Source: Streptococcus orisratti DSM 15617
GTDB lineage: Bacteria; Bacillota; Bacilli; Lactobacillales; Streptococcaceae
DNA length: 64,000 nt
Reading direction: 5' to 3'
NCBI RefSeq assembly: GCF_000380105.1
Contig: NZ_KB904493.1
Span: 1-64,000, forward strand
Shown here: positions 55,096 through 62,818 of the stretch, piece after piece
How positions within the stretch are numbered: position 1 is the stretch's first letter
Layout of the letters: each line of letters begins with the position of its first letter
Notes under the pieces: model-generated
Seen by the model: only the letters and a program-made list of their open reading frames with translations
Told to the model about the DNA's origin: nothing
Databases searched by the model: none
Made by a program: the position numbers and the translations under genes

Positions 55096-55567
55096 CTGTT
55101 ACCTCCTTCCTTGTTTTCACAACACTAATCATTTGCGCTTCAGACTTACGTAACGTTAATTCATAACCGCGTAAGCTAATCTCAATCGGATCACCCAAAG
55201 GTGCAACCTTTCGCAGATAAATCTTAGTATGACGCGTCAGCCCCATATCCATAAGACGACGTTTTGCCTCGCCAATAGCAAAAATTCCCTCTACATAGGC
55301 GGATTCTCCAACTTTTAGTTCTGATAATGGCAGAGCTTCCAGAATATTTTCCTCCTCTGTCACATCAATGTGTTTTAAAATAGATTGATCAAAAGCCAAC
55401 CGACTGGCCTTAAGCATAATAATAGCGCTCGTCTTAGTTTTCGATACAATCTTCACCTGACTGCCAACCTTGACACCAAGATTGGACAAATGCCGCTGGC
55501 TTTCCTCTGGTAAATCAATACTGACAATCTTATAAGCCACCTCAGGTTTGGCATCTAGTAAAATCAA
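55088..55567 (-). CDS. feoA: FeoA-domain protein with two tandem FeoA modules
   Basis: 159 residues, twice the usual FeoA length. Two SH3-like FeoA domains are visible: residues 1-72 (DLPEESQRHLSNLGVKVGSQVKIV) and about 78-152 (GEAKRRLMDMGLTRHTKIYLRKVAPLGDPIEISLRGYELTLRKSEA). Only the second has the standard LGDPIEISLRGYELTLR end; the first looks divergent. It regulates FeoB. A TATAAT about 50 bp upstream is the probable -10 of the feo operon. Confidence 0.92.
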   Translation of the reverse strand: MILLDAKPEVAYKIVSIDLPEESQRHLSNLGVKVGSQVKIVSKTKTSAIIMLKASRLAFDQSILKHIDVTEEENILEALPLSELKVGESAYVEGIFAIGEAKRRLMDMGLTRHTKIYLRKVAPLGDPIEISLRGYELTLRKSEAQMISVVKTRKEVTGD

Positions 55568-55690
55568 CTCATTAGCCTCCTTCGCTAGTCAACCCTAAAA
55601 ATACTTTCAACGTCACCATTATAACACAAAAAAATACCCATTTTAGCAAAAAAATGAATATTTTGTGTATTTTATACATTGTTTAGAGTC

Positions 55691-55721
55691 ATTCTAAATA
55701 AATACATGTGTTATTTAGAAT
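55691..55721. promoter_or_regulatory. Perfect 11-bp inverted repeat upstream of the feo operon
   Basis: ATTCTAAATAA-atacatgtg-TTATTTAGAAT, 124 bp from the feoA start and 113 bp from the rgg stop. No T-tract follows, so it is not a standard terminator. It could be an operator for feo or a remnant repeat. Confidence 0.5.
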
Positions 55722-55833
55722 AATTATAAATTAAACCAGTTTTCGTCTGAAAAGAAATAGACTAACAGTTTTTGATTTGATATCTACAATGAAAATACGC
55801 TGACCAAATCAACAATTTCTCCACAAAATCCTC

Positions 55834-56679
55834 TCATGAAACAATTTTTTCAAACTCTTCATGCCACTGCTTAGCCTCCTCCGCTGAAAATAATAAGGTA
55901 ATAGCACTCAAAACTTGTTGGTGTTGCCTTTTTGCTTCTGATCTATCTTGCCACAAATAATCAAAACTTGCTTCCAATTCTAACAAGGCAAGTTTTTCAT
56001 AGGCAAAATAGTGAGGTAGGGAAAACTGCTTTAAGTGATTTAATAAGGTCTGACTTAAACTCTTTTCTTTCCTAGAAAGCAAAACAGATAAGCAGTTCAA
56101 GAGTGTGTCATATTTAATTCTGTCTAAATTATTGCGTGGTTCAGAATTGAGTTCTTTTAGGATATCTGTGGCTAAAAGAGCTAGCGTATCTGCTGTTAAA
56201 AACGACACCACATTTCCCGATAAACCAATATCTAAATTCGTCCAATAATCTATCGAGAAAAAATAATCTGTTAACTCTGCAATGATTTCCTGATCTGGCT
56301 CTTTCCCCTGTAACTTAGCTAAGACAATAGCAATTGTCAAACTAATAATGTGGTAAATATAGTGACCTTGACTTGAAGCCAAAGTTTCAAAGACCTGCGT
56401 CAAAGAAAACAGTTCTTCTTGATTACCATCAGCTATTGCTTTTTGTAAGTGATTGACTTGAGTGAAGAAGTCAGACTTGTAAAAATAATCCCACTCAAAA
56501 AATTCATTAACTTCAACAATCATATAACTCAACAGTTCTAAGAGTACATCGTTAGAAAGCATCGTTTTACCATTTTCAAAATCAGATATACTGGTTGCTG
56601 ATCCTGCGATACTTGCCAACTGCTTTAAAGATAGTTTACGTTGCTTACGAATAGCTCTAAATTTTTCTCTTGCTTCCAT
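55834..56679 (-). CDS. Rgg-family transcriptional regulator (intact)
   Basis: 281 residues. N-terminal XRE helix-turn-helix (REKFRAIRKQRKLSLKQLASIAGSATSISDFENGKTML) and a C-terminal helical repeat domain typical of peptide-responsive Rgg/ComR regulators, including YFFSIDYWTNLDIGL and SEPRNNLDRIKYD. The ATG at 56679 has AAAGGAAG close by; an upstream ATG within the paralogue is not used. The neighbouring broken rgg is a clear paralogue (shared FSIDYWTNLDI/FSLDIWTNVDI and PRNNLDRIK blocks). It probably controls the RiPP cluster on the opposite strand, by analogy with Rgg/SHP-RiPP systems. Confidence 0.88.
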   Translation of the reverse strand: MEAREKFRAIRKQRKLSLKQLASIAGSATSISDFENGKTMLSNDVLLELLSYMIVEVNEFFEWDYFYKSDFFTQVNHLQKAIADGNQEELFSLTQVFETLASSQGHYIYHIISLTIAIVLAKLQGKEPDQEIIAELTDYFFSIDYWTNLDIGLSGNVVSFLTADTLALLATDILKELNSEPRNNLDRIKYDTLLNCLSVLLSRKEKSLSQTLLNHLKQFSLPHYFAYEKLALLELEASFDYLWQDRSEAKRQHQQVLSAITLLFSAEEAKQWHEEFEKIVS

Positions 56680-56701
56680 TTGCTTCCTTTCGGATTTCAC
56701 A

Positions 56702-57563
56702 TTAAAACTCATTGATAAACGCAGATTTAAAATCGGTATCCCATTCCTCTGCCAATCCTTTTAACTCAATAAACTCTAAAGTTTTCAAAACTTTCTGATG
56801 CAGATTCAGACCATTTGATTTATTTTTAAAACAATAATGATAGGCGGATTCAAGCTCCTTAAGATATAGGCTCTGTAAGGCAAAATAATCAGGAAATCTA
56901 AGTTCTTCTAAAAGTGATAAAAATCGCCTGCTTTCAGCACTTTCGCCAATTTTGATGAGGTAAAAGATACAACTACCAATGCTGTCAACCTTAATACGAT
57001 CAAGATTATTTCTAGGTGGATGATCGATACTAGCCATAATTTCATTCATAAAAATGGTTAATGTTTTTACATTAAAAACTGTTTTAGCCATATCCAACAA
57101 ACTAATATCCACATTTGTCCAAATATCAAGAGAAAAGAAATAATCTCTCAGAGTTTCTATAACCCCATTATCTAAAGTTCGGTGTTGCAACTGGTGTATT
57201 TGGCATTGAATACATAAAGAAATAATCTTATCTATGGGATTGTTATTTCCTAACTGTTCAAACGCATGACAACATTTCTCTAGGGAAGCAACATCTTTTT
57301 CAAACATAGCCTTCAAACATAGCCTTATTAAAATCATTGGCTAACTCTTGAAAGCTTTTATCCAATAACAAATCATTGTCGAAAAATTCATTGTATTCAA
57401 CTCGTAAATATCTCAACAGTTTAAAGAGATTATCATTAGATAAAGAGGTTTTTCCATTTTCAAAATCAGAAATACTGGCAACTGAACTAGCAACTTCTGC
57501 TAATTGTTTAATTGTTAAGTGACGTTGCTTGCGAATTAGTCTGAATTTTTGTCCTTGTTCCAT
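56702..57563 (-). pseudogene. rgg paralogue disrupted by a 13-bp tandem duplication
   Basis: An XRE HTH (MEQGQKFRLIRKQRHLTIKQLAEVASS...) reads 87 codons to a premature stop at 57300, and the rest of an Rgg ligand domain continues in another frame to 56702. The break coincides with two perfect copies of the 13-mer CAAACATAGCCTT (57301-57326, plus strand). Deleting one copy gives 849 nt, 282 codons plus stop, with a smooth NKAMFEKDVAS join. It lies 20 nt upstream of the intact rgg start and divergent from the precursor gene. Reading-frame restoration by slippage is possible. Confidence 0.9.
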
Positions 57564-57574
57564 AAAAACTCCTG

Positions 57575-57588
57575 TTCGGATTTCCGAA
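57575..57588. promoter_or_regulatory. Palindrome TTCGGA-tt-TCCGAA in the rgg/precursor intergenic region
   Basis: A perfect 6-2-6 dyad lying 12 nt from the disrupted rgg start and 29 nt upstream of the precursor -10. The 10-mer TTCGGATTTC recurs at 56689-56698, 10 nt from the intact rgg start. It is a candidate Rgg binding site, but as it overlaps both rgg leaders it may partly be paralogous leader sequence. Confidence 0.6.
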
Positions 57589-57616
57589 AAATATTAAATA
57601 ATTTAAATTTCAAAGT

Positions 57617-57646
57617 TATAATAGGTACAACATAAGTGAAAGGAGG
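57617..57646 (+). promoter_or_regulatory. Precursor -10 and ribosome binding site
   Basis: TATAAT at 57617-57622 and AGGAGG at 57641-57646, seven nt before the precursor ATG. No good -35 is visible at 17 bp (AT-rich sequence only), so the promoter probably needs an activator such as Rgg. Confidence 0.75.
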
Positions 57647-57653
57647 AACAACC

Positions 57654-57737
57654 ATGATTATTGAAGAAAATAAATCTGTTGCGATTCAACAATTAGAATC
57701 TAGCAATCTATGTGGCGGGGGCTGTTTAAACCTTTAA
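57654..57737 (+). CDS. Radical-SAM RiPP precursor peptide (streptosactin/GGG-group-like)
   Basis: 27 residues. The leader-like part MIIEENKSVAIQQLE is acidic and carries no membrane or double-glycine signal. The core is SSNLCGGGCLNL with cysteines at 20 and 24. If each Cys links to the residue three before it, the rings would be Ser17-Asn-Leu-Cys20 and Gly21-Gly-Gly-Cys24, two non-nested four-residue thioethers, the topology I recall for streptosactin. It has a consensus SD. A radical SAM enzyme and an exporter follow. Too short for most gene finders. Confidence 0.9.
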   Translation: MIIEENKSVAIQQLESSNLCGGGCLNL

Positions 57738-57750
57738 GTGATATTATAAC

Positions 57751-57811
57751 ATAACTTAAAAGTTATATTATAATTGAGTAGTCGCCAGCCTGTATTGAGT
57801 TACAAGCTGGC
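57751..57811 (+). terminator. Stem-loops between precursor and enzyme genes
   Basis: ATAACTT-aa-AAGTTAT (57751-57766) and GCCAGC-c-TGT...ACA-a-GCTGGC (57784-57811), the latter followed by TGATTTG. The tail is only weakly U-rich. They probably give partial termination or 3'-end protection, so that precursor mRNA exceeds enzyme mRNA. Confidence 0.65.
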
Positions 57812-57828
57812 TGATTTGTAGGTGAAAA

Positions 57829-59124
57829 ATGAATTATTCTAAATATGTTATTAAACTTGATGATAATAAGCACGTATACTTATTTAATACTAAAAATAAT
57901 TTATCAGTAAAAATAGAAAACAACTTACTAAAAGATTTGAAAAATGATACAGAGCTGTTCAATAGGTTCCAAATTTTTTTAGCAGATCATCAATTTTATA
58001 CAGCTGAAAATGAAAAATCTAGCACATTGAAAATGCTACAAAATAAGGATAATGATACTTTAAGAATCATTATCCTTGCGCACGGTGATTGTAACTTCAG
58101 ATGCAAATATTGTTACGAAAAATTCGAAAATATATGTATCCATGATAAAGTTTCAGATATAATATCCTTCATAAAAAATAAGTTATCTGAAAAAAACTTT
58201 AGTAGATTACATATTTCATGGTTTGGAGGGGATCCCCTGTTAGGATATCGAGAAATACTTGATATTTCCGATATTCTTATTACTTATTGTAACAAGAACG
58301 ACATTTTATATTCTGCTGATATAACAACTAACGGGTACCTCCTATCACCCACTGTTTTTTCTAAATTAGTAAATTTATGTAAAATCACAACTTTTCAAAT
58401 AACAATTGATGGAACTCAAAAAGGGCACGACAATCAAAGAGTATTAAAAAATGGTCATGGTAGCTATAGACGTGTTATAGATAACTTACTGTCAACTATT
58501 AACACATCTCTCTCTTTTCAAATAATTATCAGGAGGAATGTTTCAAAAGAAAACTCTGAAGATGTTAAAAACTTTTTAAATACAGATGCAAAATATTTCA
58601 AACCTGATAAGAGATTTAAATTTATTTTCAGGAATGTGGGAAATTGGGGATGTGGTGAGCGGGTAAAGGGATACGAAGTTGAGATGTTTGAAAAAGATAT
58701 TTCCTTTGAATTTTCTAAATACGCCTTGTCACAAGGTTTTCGACTCTTTGATCCTTCTATAATTGCTACAAATAATCTTGCGTGTTATGCTCAAAAAAAG
58801 AATTCCTATGTCATTGACACTACTGGGAAGCTACTAAAATGTACTGTTGCTTTATATGAAGATTGTAACGTAATTGGAAATATAGCTAATGGTGTAACAA
58901 ATACAAACAATCAAGATTTATGGGTTAATAACCTTGATTGTTTTTCAAATAAATGTGAAAACTGTGAATTGCTCTTCATCTGTAAAGGGGGATTTTGCCC
59001 TAAAATAAGAATTATGAATTCTACAACACATGATATTTGTAAAGAAATGAAACAGATGATTACAAATAATTTTAGGTTAAAAATTCTATCAAATGACTTT
59101 AATTTTGTATTAAGGAGAAAATAA
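57829..59124 (+). CDS. Radical SAM/SPASM peptide-modifying enzyme (sactionine synthase-like)
   Basis: 431 residues. Residues 1-80 look like a PqqD/RRE-type peptide-binding start (MNYSKYVIKLDDNKHVYLF). The radical SAM cluster motif is Cys88-x3-Cys92-x2-Cys95 in DCNFRCKYCYE, followed by WFGGDPLL and DITTNGYLL. The C-terminal SPASM domain is complete: Cys319-x13-G-x4-Cys338, then Cys376-x2-Cys379-x5-Cys385-x3-Cys389 and Cys404. Two auxiliary 4Fe-4S clusters are therefore expected. It should install the thioether links in the 27-residue precursor. The gene is visibly more AT-rich than the housekeeping neighbours. The SD AGGTG is modest and 4 nt from the ATG. Confidence 0.93.
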   Translation: MNYSKYVIKLDDNKHVYLFNTKNNLSVKIENNLLKDLKNDTELFNRFQIFLADHQFYTAENEKSSTLKMLQNKDNDTLRIIILAHGDCNFRCKYCYEKFENICIHDKVSDIISFIKNKLSEKNFSRLHISWFGGDPLLGYREILDISDILITYCNKNDILYSADITTNGYLLSPTVFSKLVNLCKITTFQITIDGTQKGHDNQRVLKNGHGSYRRVIDNLLSTINTSLSFQIIIRRNVSKENSEDVKNFLNTDAKYFKPDKRFKFIFRNVGNWGCGERVKGYEVEMFEKDISFEFSKYALSQGFRLFDPSIIATNNLACYAQKKNSYVIDTTGKLLKCTVALYEDCNVIGNIANGVTNTNNQDLWVNNLDCFSNKCENCELLFICKGGFCPKIRIMNSTTHDICKEMKQMITNNFRLKILSNDFNFVLRRK

Positions 59125-59125
59125 A

Positions 59126-60709
59126 ATGCTGGATGGTCTAAAATACCTAAAAAAATGGAAATTATATCTCTTTCTAATTTTTGCCTTGCTTTACTCCTGC
59201 CAAGGAGTTATTATGCCCATTATTATTCAGTTGGCTGGAAAGCTTGATTTAAATAATACTTATCAAATCGTTATTTTTGGTATTGTTAGTATCAGCTTAT
59301 GGATCCTTGTTTATCTTTTTATGTATGTAGAAAATGTACTCCTGAGAAGTCTCATTAAGGATAATAATACTGAAATTTCTAAACAGATTTTAGATAATTA
59401 CGCTTCTAAACAGATTTGTTTGACAGACTCAGAATTAACCTCCCTACTCACACAAGATTTAACAATATTCTGGCAAGATTGCTTGTTGTCTTTGCTGATT
59501 TTTCCAGTTTTTGGATCATCTATTATTGTCTCAATTATTTATATTATTTGGCAAAATCCTTTTGTAGGCACACTGTTTGTTATTGGTGGCTTATTGATGA
59601 TTATCCCCCAATTTATCTTTAATAAAAAACTCAATAAAACAGGCCTCCTGCTTAGTCAAGCCAAGGAAGAAAGCTTGAAAAGCATTACTGACTTTGGAAA
59701 AGGGATAAATTCCATTCGGAGCAATCAGGCAGAAAGTGACTTTTCTAATCATACCTTAAACCAAATTAGAAATACTGAGCATCGTCAATTCCAATATTTC
59801 ACCACTCATAATCTTGTCATGTTTTGGACTGGTCCTTTGAAAGGTTTGGGAATTATTCTTCCCTTTATCATCGGATTAACAATTACAAATCTACCTCTGA
59901 CCACCTTAATTGCCATGATGACCGCTTCTACTTATCTGATTAACCCTCTACAACAATTGTTAGAGGCAAGTTCAAATTTACAATCAAGTCAAAAGATTAA
60001 AGAAAAAATTCTTCAGAACGCCCAAACTTATCCTGATGATAAACAACTACAAATCAAGGAAGCATCTCACATTAGTTCGCTTGAAATAGCTCACCTTTCA
60101 AAGTCATTTCCTGAAAAGGTGATTATCAAAGAGGCTAACTTAAAAATAACAGAAGGCGAACATGTTCTTCTTGTTGGAGAAAGCGGCAGTGGTAAATCTA
60201 CACTTTTAAATATTTTAAGCGGTGAAGACCAAAATTACTCAGGGAACATCGTCTATACTAACAGGAAGAATCACCAACTAAAACCTAGTTACAATTTTAT
60301 TTCTTTAATTCATCAAATTCCCTATATTTTTCAAGCTAGCCTGAGAGATAATCTAACACTTTATCAAAATTATAACGATGAACAACTTTTATCTATCTTA
60401 AAAGCCGTTGGTTTATCACAGGACTTTAATCAAAACCTAGACTACTACCTTGATGGACACAATCTTTCAGGCGGTCAAATCATGCGACTAGAAATTGCGA
60501 GAACACTTCTTCGCCAAAAATCAGTCATCTTAGCAGATGAAATCACAGCATCCCTTGATAGACATACCGCAAAGTCAATTAGAACTCTCCTCCATCAGCT
60601 CCCTAAAACCATTACCATCATTGAAGTTGCACACAAATATAATCCCGAAGATTATGATACTATCTATGAACTAAAAAATGCAAAAATAATAAAAATGAAA
60701 CAAGGGTAA
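59126..60709 (+). CDS. ABC exporter for the modified peptide (TMD-NBD fusion, no peptidase domain)
   Basis: 527 residues. Residues 10-300 contain six membrane helices of an ABC_membrane domain; the nucleotide-binding domain follows with Walker A LVGESGSGKSTLLN, signature HNLSGGQIMRLEIARTLL, Walker B SVILADEITASLD and switch His region EVAHKYN. There is no N-terminal C39 peptidase, so leader removal must be done by another protease. It starts 1 nt after the radical SAM stop and closes the cluster. Export of the mature RiPP, or self-protection, is inferred from position. Confidence 0.92.
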   Translation: MLDGLKYLKKWKLYLFLIFALLYSCQGVIMPIIIQLAGKLDLNNTYQIVIFGIVSISLWILVYLFMYVENVLLRSLIKDNNTEISKQILDNYASKQICLTDSELTSLLTQDLTIFWQDCLLSLLIFPVFGSSIIVSIIYIIWQNPFVGTLFVIGGLLMIIPQFIFNKKLNKTGLLLSQAKEESLKSITDFGKGINSIRSNQAESDFSNHTLNQIRNTEHRQFQYFTTHNLVMFWTGPLKGLGIILPFIIGLTITNLPLTTLIAMMTASTYLINPLQQLLEASSNLQSSQKIKEKILQNAQTYPDDKQLQIKEASHISSLEIAHLSKSFPEKVIIKEANLKITEGEHVLLVGESGSGKSTLLNILSGEDQNYSGNIVYTNRKNHQLKPSYNFISLIHQIPYIFQASLRDNLTLYQNYNDEQLLSILKAVGLSQDFNQNLDYYLDGHNLSGGQIMRLEIARTLLRQKSVILADEITASLDRHTAKSIRTLLHQLPKTITIIEVAHKYNPEDYDTIYELKNAKIIKMKQG

Positions 60710-60846
60710 CCTTACAGATGATAATTTCTTCTTAAAATATGTTAAAACCTTTGAACCTTTATACAAAAGCTCCTCGAAAATGTTTTTCAATTTTTTGTTC
60801 TTATATAGAGCTATGCACAGGAGAATTTTCTCATTTCCCAGATACT

Positions 60847-60876
60847 AAAAAACCTAGGCGAATGGCCTAGGTTTTG
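60847..60876 (-). terminator. Bidirectional terminator between the RiPP cluster and the amino-acid ABC operon
   Basis: AAAACCTAGGC-cattc-GCCTAGGTTTT, perfect 11-bp arms, with T runs on both sides. It ends the ABC operon on the minus strand and can also end RiPP-cluster transcripts. Confidence 0.9.
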
Positions 60877-60884
60877 ATGCTTTC

Positions 60885-61619
60885 TTACAAGACTTTGCTC
60901 AAGAAGTCCTTGGTACGGTCTTCTTTGGTGTGTTCAAAAACTTCTTCTGGTGTGCCTTCTTCAACGATGACACCGCCATCCATGAAGATAACACGATCTG
61001 CTACTTCACGCGCAAAGCCCATCTCGTGAGTAACGATAGCCATAGTCATACCTGATTTTGCCAAATCTTGCATGACACCAAGCACTTCACCAACCATTTC
61101 TGGGTCGAGTGCCGAAGTAGGTTCATCAAAAAGCAAAACATCAGGATCCATAGCCAAACCACGCGCAATAGCAATACGCTGTTGCTGTCCGCCTGAAAGA
61201 CTTGGTGGGTAAGCTTTAGCCTTATCCCGAAGACCAACCTTTTCAAGCAAATCATAAGCTTTTGCTTCTGCTTCAACCTTAGATAGGCCCTTAGTTTTTA
61301 TTGGAGATAGGGTGATGTTATCAAGTACTGTCATATTTGGGAAAAGGTTGAATTGTTGGAAAACCATCCCCATCTTTTCACGCATCTTGAAAATATCATT
61401 TTTCTTATCAGTAATATCCACTCCTTCAAAGGTAATCACACCCTTAGTCGGAGTTTCAAGAAGATTCATGGTGCGAAGAAAAGTTGATTTCCCACTCCCT
61501 GACGGACCAATGATAACCACAACTTCTCCTGCTTTAATATCAAGGTTTACCCCTTTTAACACTTCATTTTTTCCAAAATATTTGTGAAGGTTCTTAATGG
61601 AAATAATTGTCTCAGTCAT
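60885..61619 (-). CDS. Polar amino-acid ABC transporter ATPase (GlnQ/HisP type)
   Basis: 244 residues. Walker [15 protein letters not shown]-loop [11 protein letters not shown], signature [18 protein letters not shown], Walker [16 protein letters not shown], switch VTHEMGFA. This is the polar-amino-acid subgroup. It shares one base with the permease stop upstream. The substrate-binding protein is not encoded here. Substrate is likely Gln, Glu, Arg or Lys. Confidence 0.93.
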   Translation of the reverse strand: MTETIISIKNLHKYFGKNEVLKGVNLDIKAGEVVVIIGPSGSGKSTFLRTMNLLETPTKGVITFEGVDITDKKNDIFKMREKMGMVFQQFNLFPNMTVLDNITLSPIKTKGLSKVEAEAKAYDLLEKVGLRDKAKAYPPSLSGGQQQRIAIARGLAMDPDVLLFDEPTSALDPEMVGEVLGVMQDLAKSGMTMAIVTHEMGFAREVADRVIFMDGGVIVEEGTPEEVFEHTKEDRTKDFLSKVL

Positions 61620-62305
61620 TAGTGTTTTCCTCCTTGAGCCATACGTTTTTCAAGAGATTTGAGTGCAAAAGACAGAACTGTTGTCAACATTAAATAGTAG
61701 AAAGCAGCAAATAAAAGTGGTTCAACCGTAGTATAAGTTGCTGTCACGACTGATTGGGCACCATTCCATAACTCCATAACACCAATAGTCTGCAAAAGTG
61801 AACTATCCTTGATAATGGTAATAAATTCATTCCCTAAGGCCGGTAAAATATTTTTCAGAGCTTGAGGTAAAATGACATAGCGCATAGCATTAACTGGACG
61901 AATTCCCAATGAATAAGCAGCTTCAAGTTGACCTTTTGGAACAGCTTCAATCCCAGCTCTGACAATTTCAGAAATATAAGCTCCGCTATTGAGCGAAATA
62001 ATAATAATCCCTGGCAGTAATCGTGAAAAATCAAGATCAAGAACACCAAAACCAATAGTCGGAGCATTATTAAAATGCATCCAAGCAAAGGCAATCATAA
62101 TTTGTACGACCATAGGTGTTCCACGAAAGACCCAGACGTAAAAACTAACAATCCAGTCTAAAACTTTGATATTGCTACGTTTAATCAAAGCAACTAATAC
62201 TCCCAGAATGGTACCAAAGAAAACGACACAAGCCGAAATCATGACGGTTACGACGACACCGTAATTGAAATAAGACCAATAAGTTGGTAAAAATGAAAAA
62301 TTCAT
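61619..62305 (-). CDS. Polar amino-acid ABC transporter permease (HisM/GlnP type)
   Basis: 228 residues with five membrane helices and the EAA loop [35 protein letters not shown] that contacts the ATPase. [16 protein letters not shown] opens the protein. Unlike streptococcal GlnP fusion proteins it has no binding-protein domain, so a separate lipoprotein is needed. Operon with the ATPase at 60885. Confidence 0.93.
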   Translation of the reverse strand: MNFSFLPTYWSYFNYGVVVTVMISACVVFFGTILGVLVALIKRSNIKVLDWIVSFYVWVFRGTPMVVQIMIAFAWMHFNNAPTIGFGVLDLDFSRLLPGIIIISLNSGAYISEIVRAGIEAVPKGQLEAAYSLGIRPVNAMRYVILPQALKNILPALGNEFITIIKDSSLLQTIGVMELWNGAQSVVTATYTTVEPLLFAAFYYLMLTTVLSFALKSLEKRMAQGGKH

Positions 62306-62523
62306 AGTTATCTTAACTCCTCACGCTAGTAATTCAGCTAATTATAACACATTTTGCATAAAAATACCAACAGCCTTTTCTCAAAACCAAAAGAAAAAAG
62401 CCAAACATGATGATCAGCTTTTCTGACGAGATTTTTAGACATTGCGACTAGCTATCCACTGCTATCTATGAAAAGATTATGCTACTAGATAATAGTCGGC
62501 AACACACTATTTCTCCGACCTCT

Positions 62524-62754
62524 TTAATAAAGCAAGTCGTAGATTTCCATTGCGATAAGGTCAATGCTATCAAATGAGTATGATTCACGAGCTTCAACGT
62601 CACGCAAAGTAAAGACAGGCCCATTATCTGGGTCATTACTGAAAGAAACTTCGGCAACCACAACACCATCTCGTTCAAAATTACGTTTAAGATTGCTAGC
62701 ATCAGTCGTCATCAACTCCAGACGATTGATAATTCTCACCAAATGTGATTCCAT
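62524..62754 (-). CDS. DUF1797 (YkuJ-like) protein
   Basis: 76 residues: an N-terminal helix SHLVRIINRLELMTT and a β-rich core with RDGVVVAEVSFSND and FTLRDVEARESYSFDSIDLIAMEIYDLL, diagnostic of DUF1797/YkuJ. Function unknown; structures show a small α/β dimer. It lies alone between argF and the amino-acid ABC operon. Confidence 0.88.
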   Translation of the reverse strand: MESHLVRIINRLELMTTDASNLKRNFERDGVVVAEVSFSNDPDNGPVFTLRDVEARESYSFDSIDLIAMEIYDLLY

Positions 62755-62818
62755 ATTATTCTCCTATTCGTTTTTTGTCTCCTCTATTTTAACACAATGC
62801 GGACTATTCGTCATCAGT

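Noticed and set aside
55669-55720. Ten-residue plus-strand frame (MNILCILYIV) as a possible SHP
   Set aside because: Too short, no SD and no lysine-rich start; it falls in AT-rich sequence next to the inverted repeat.
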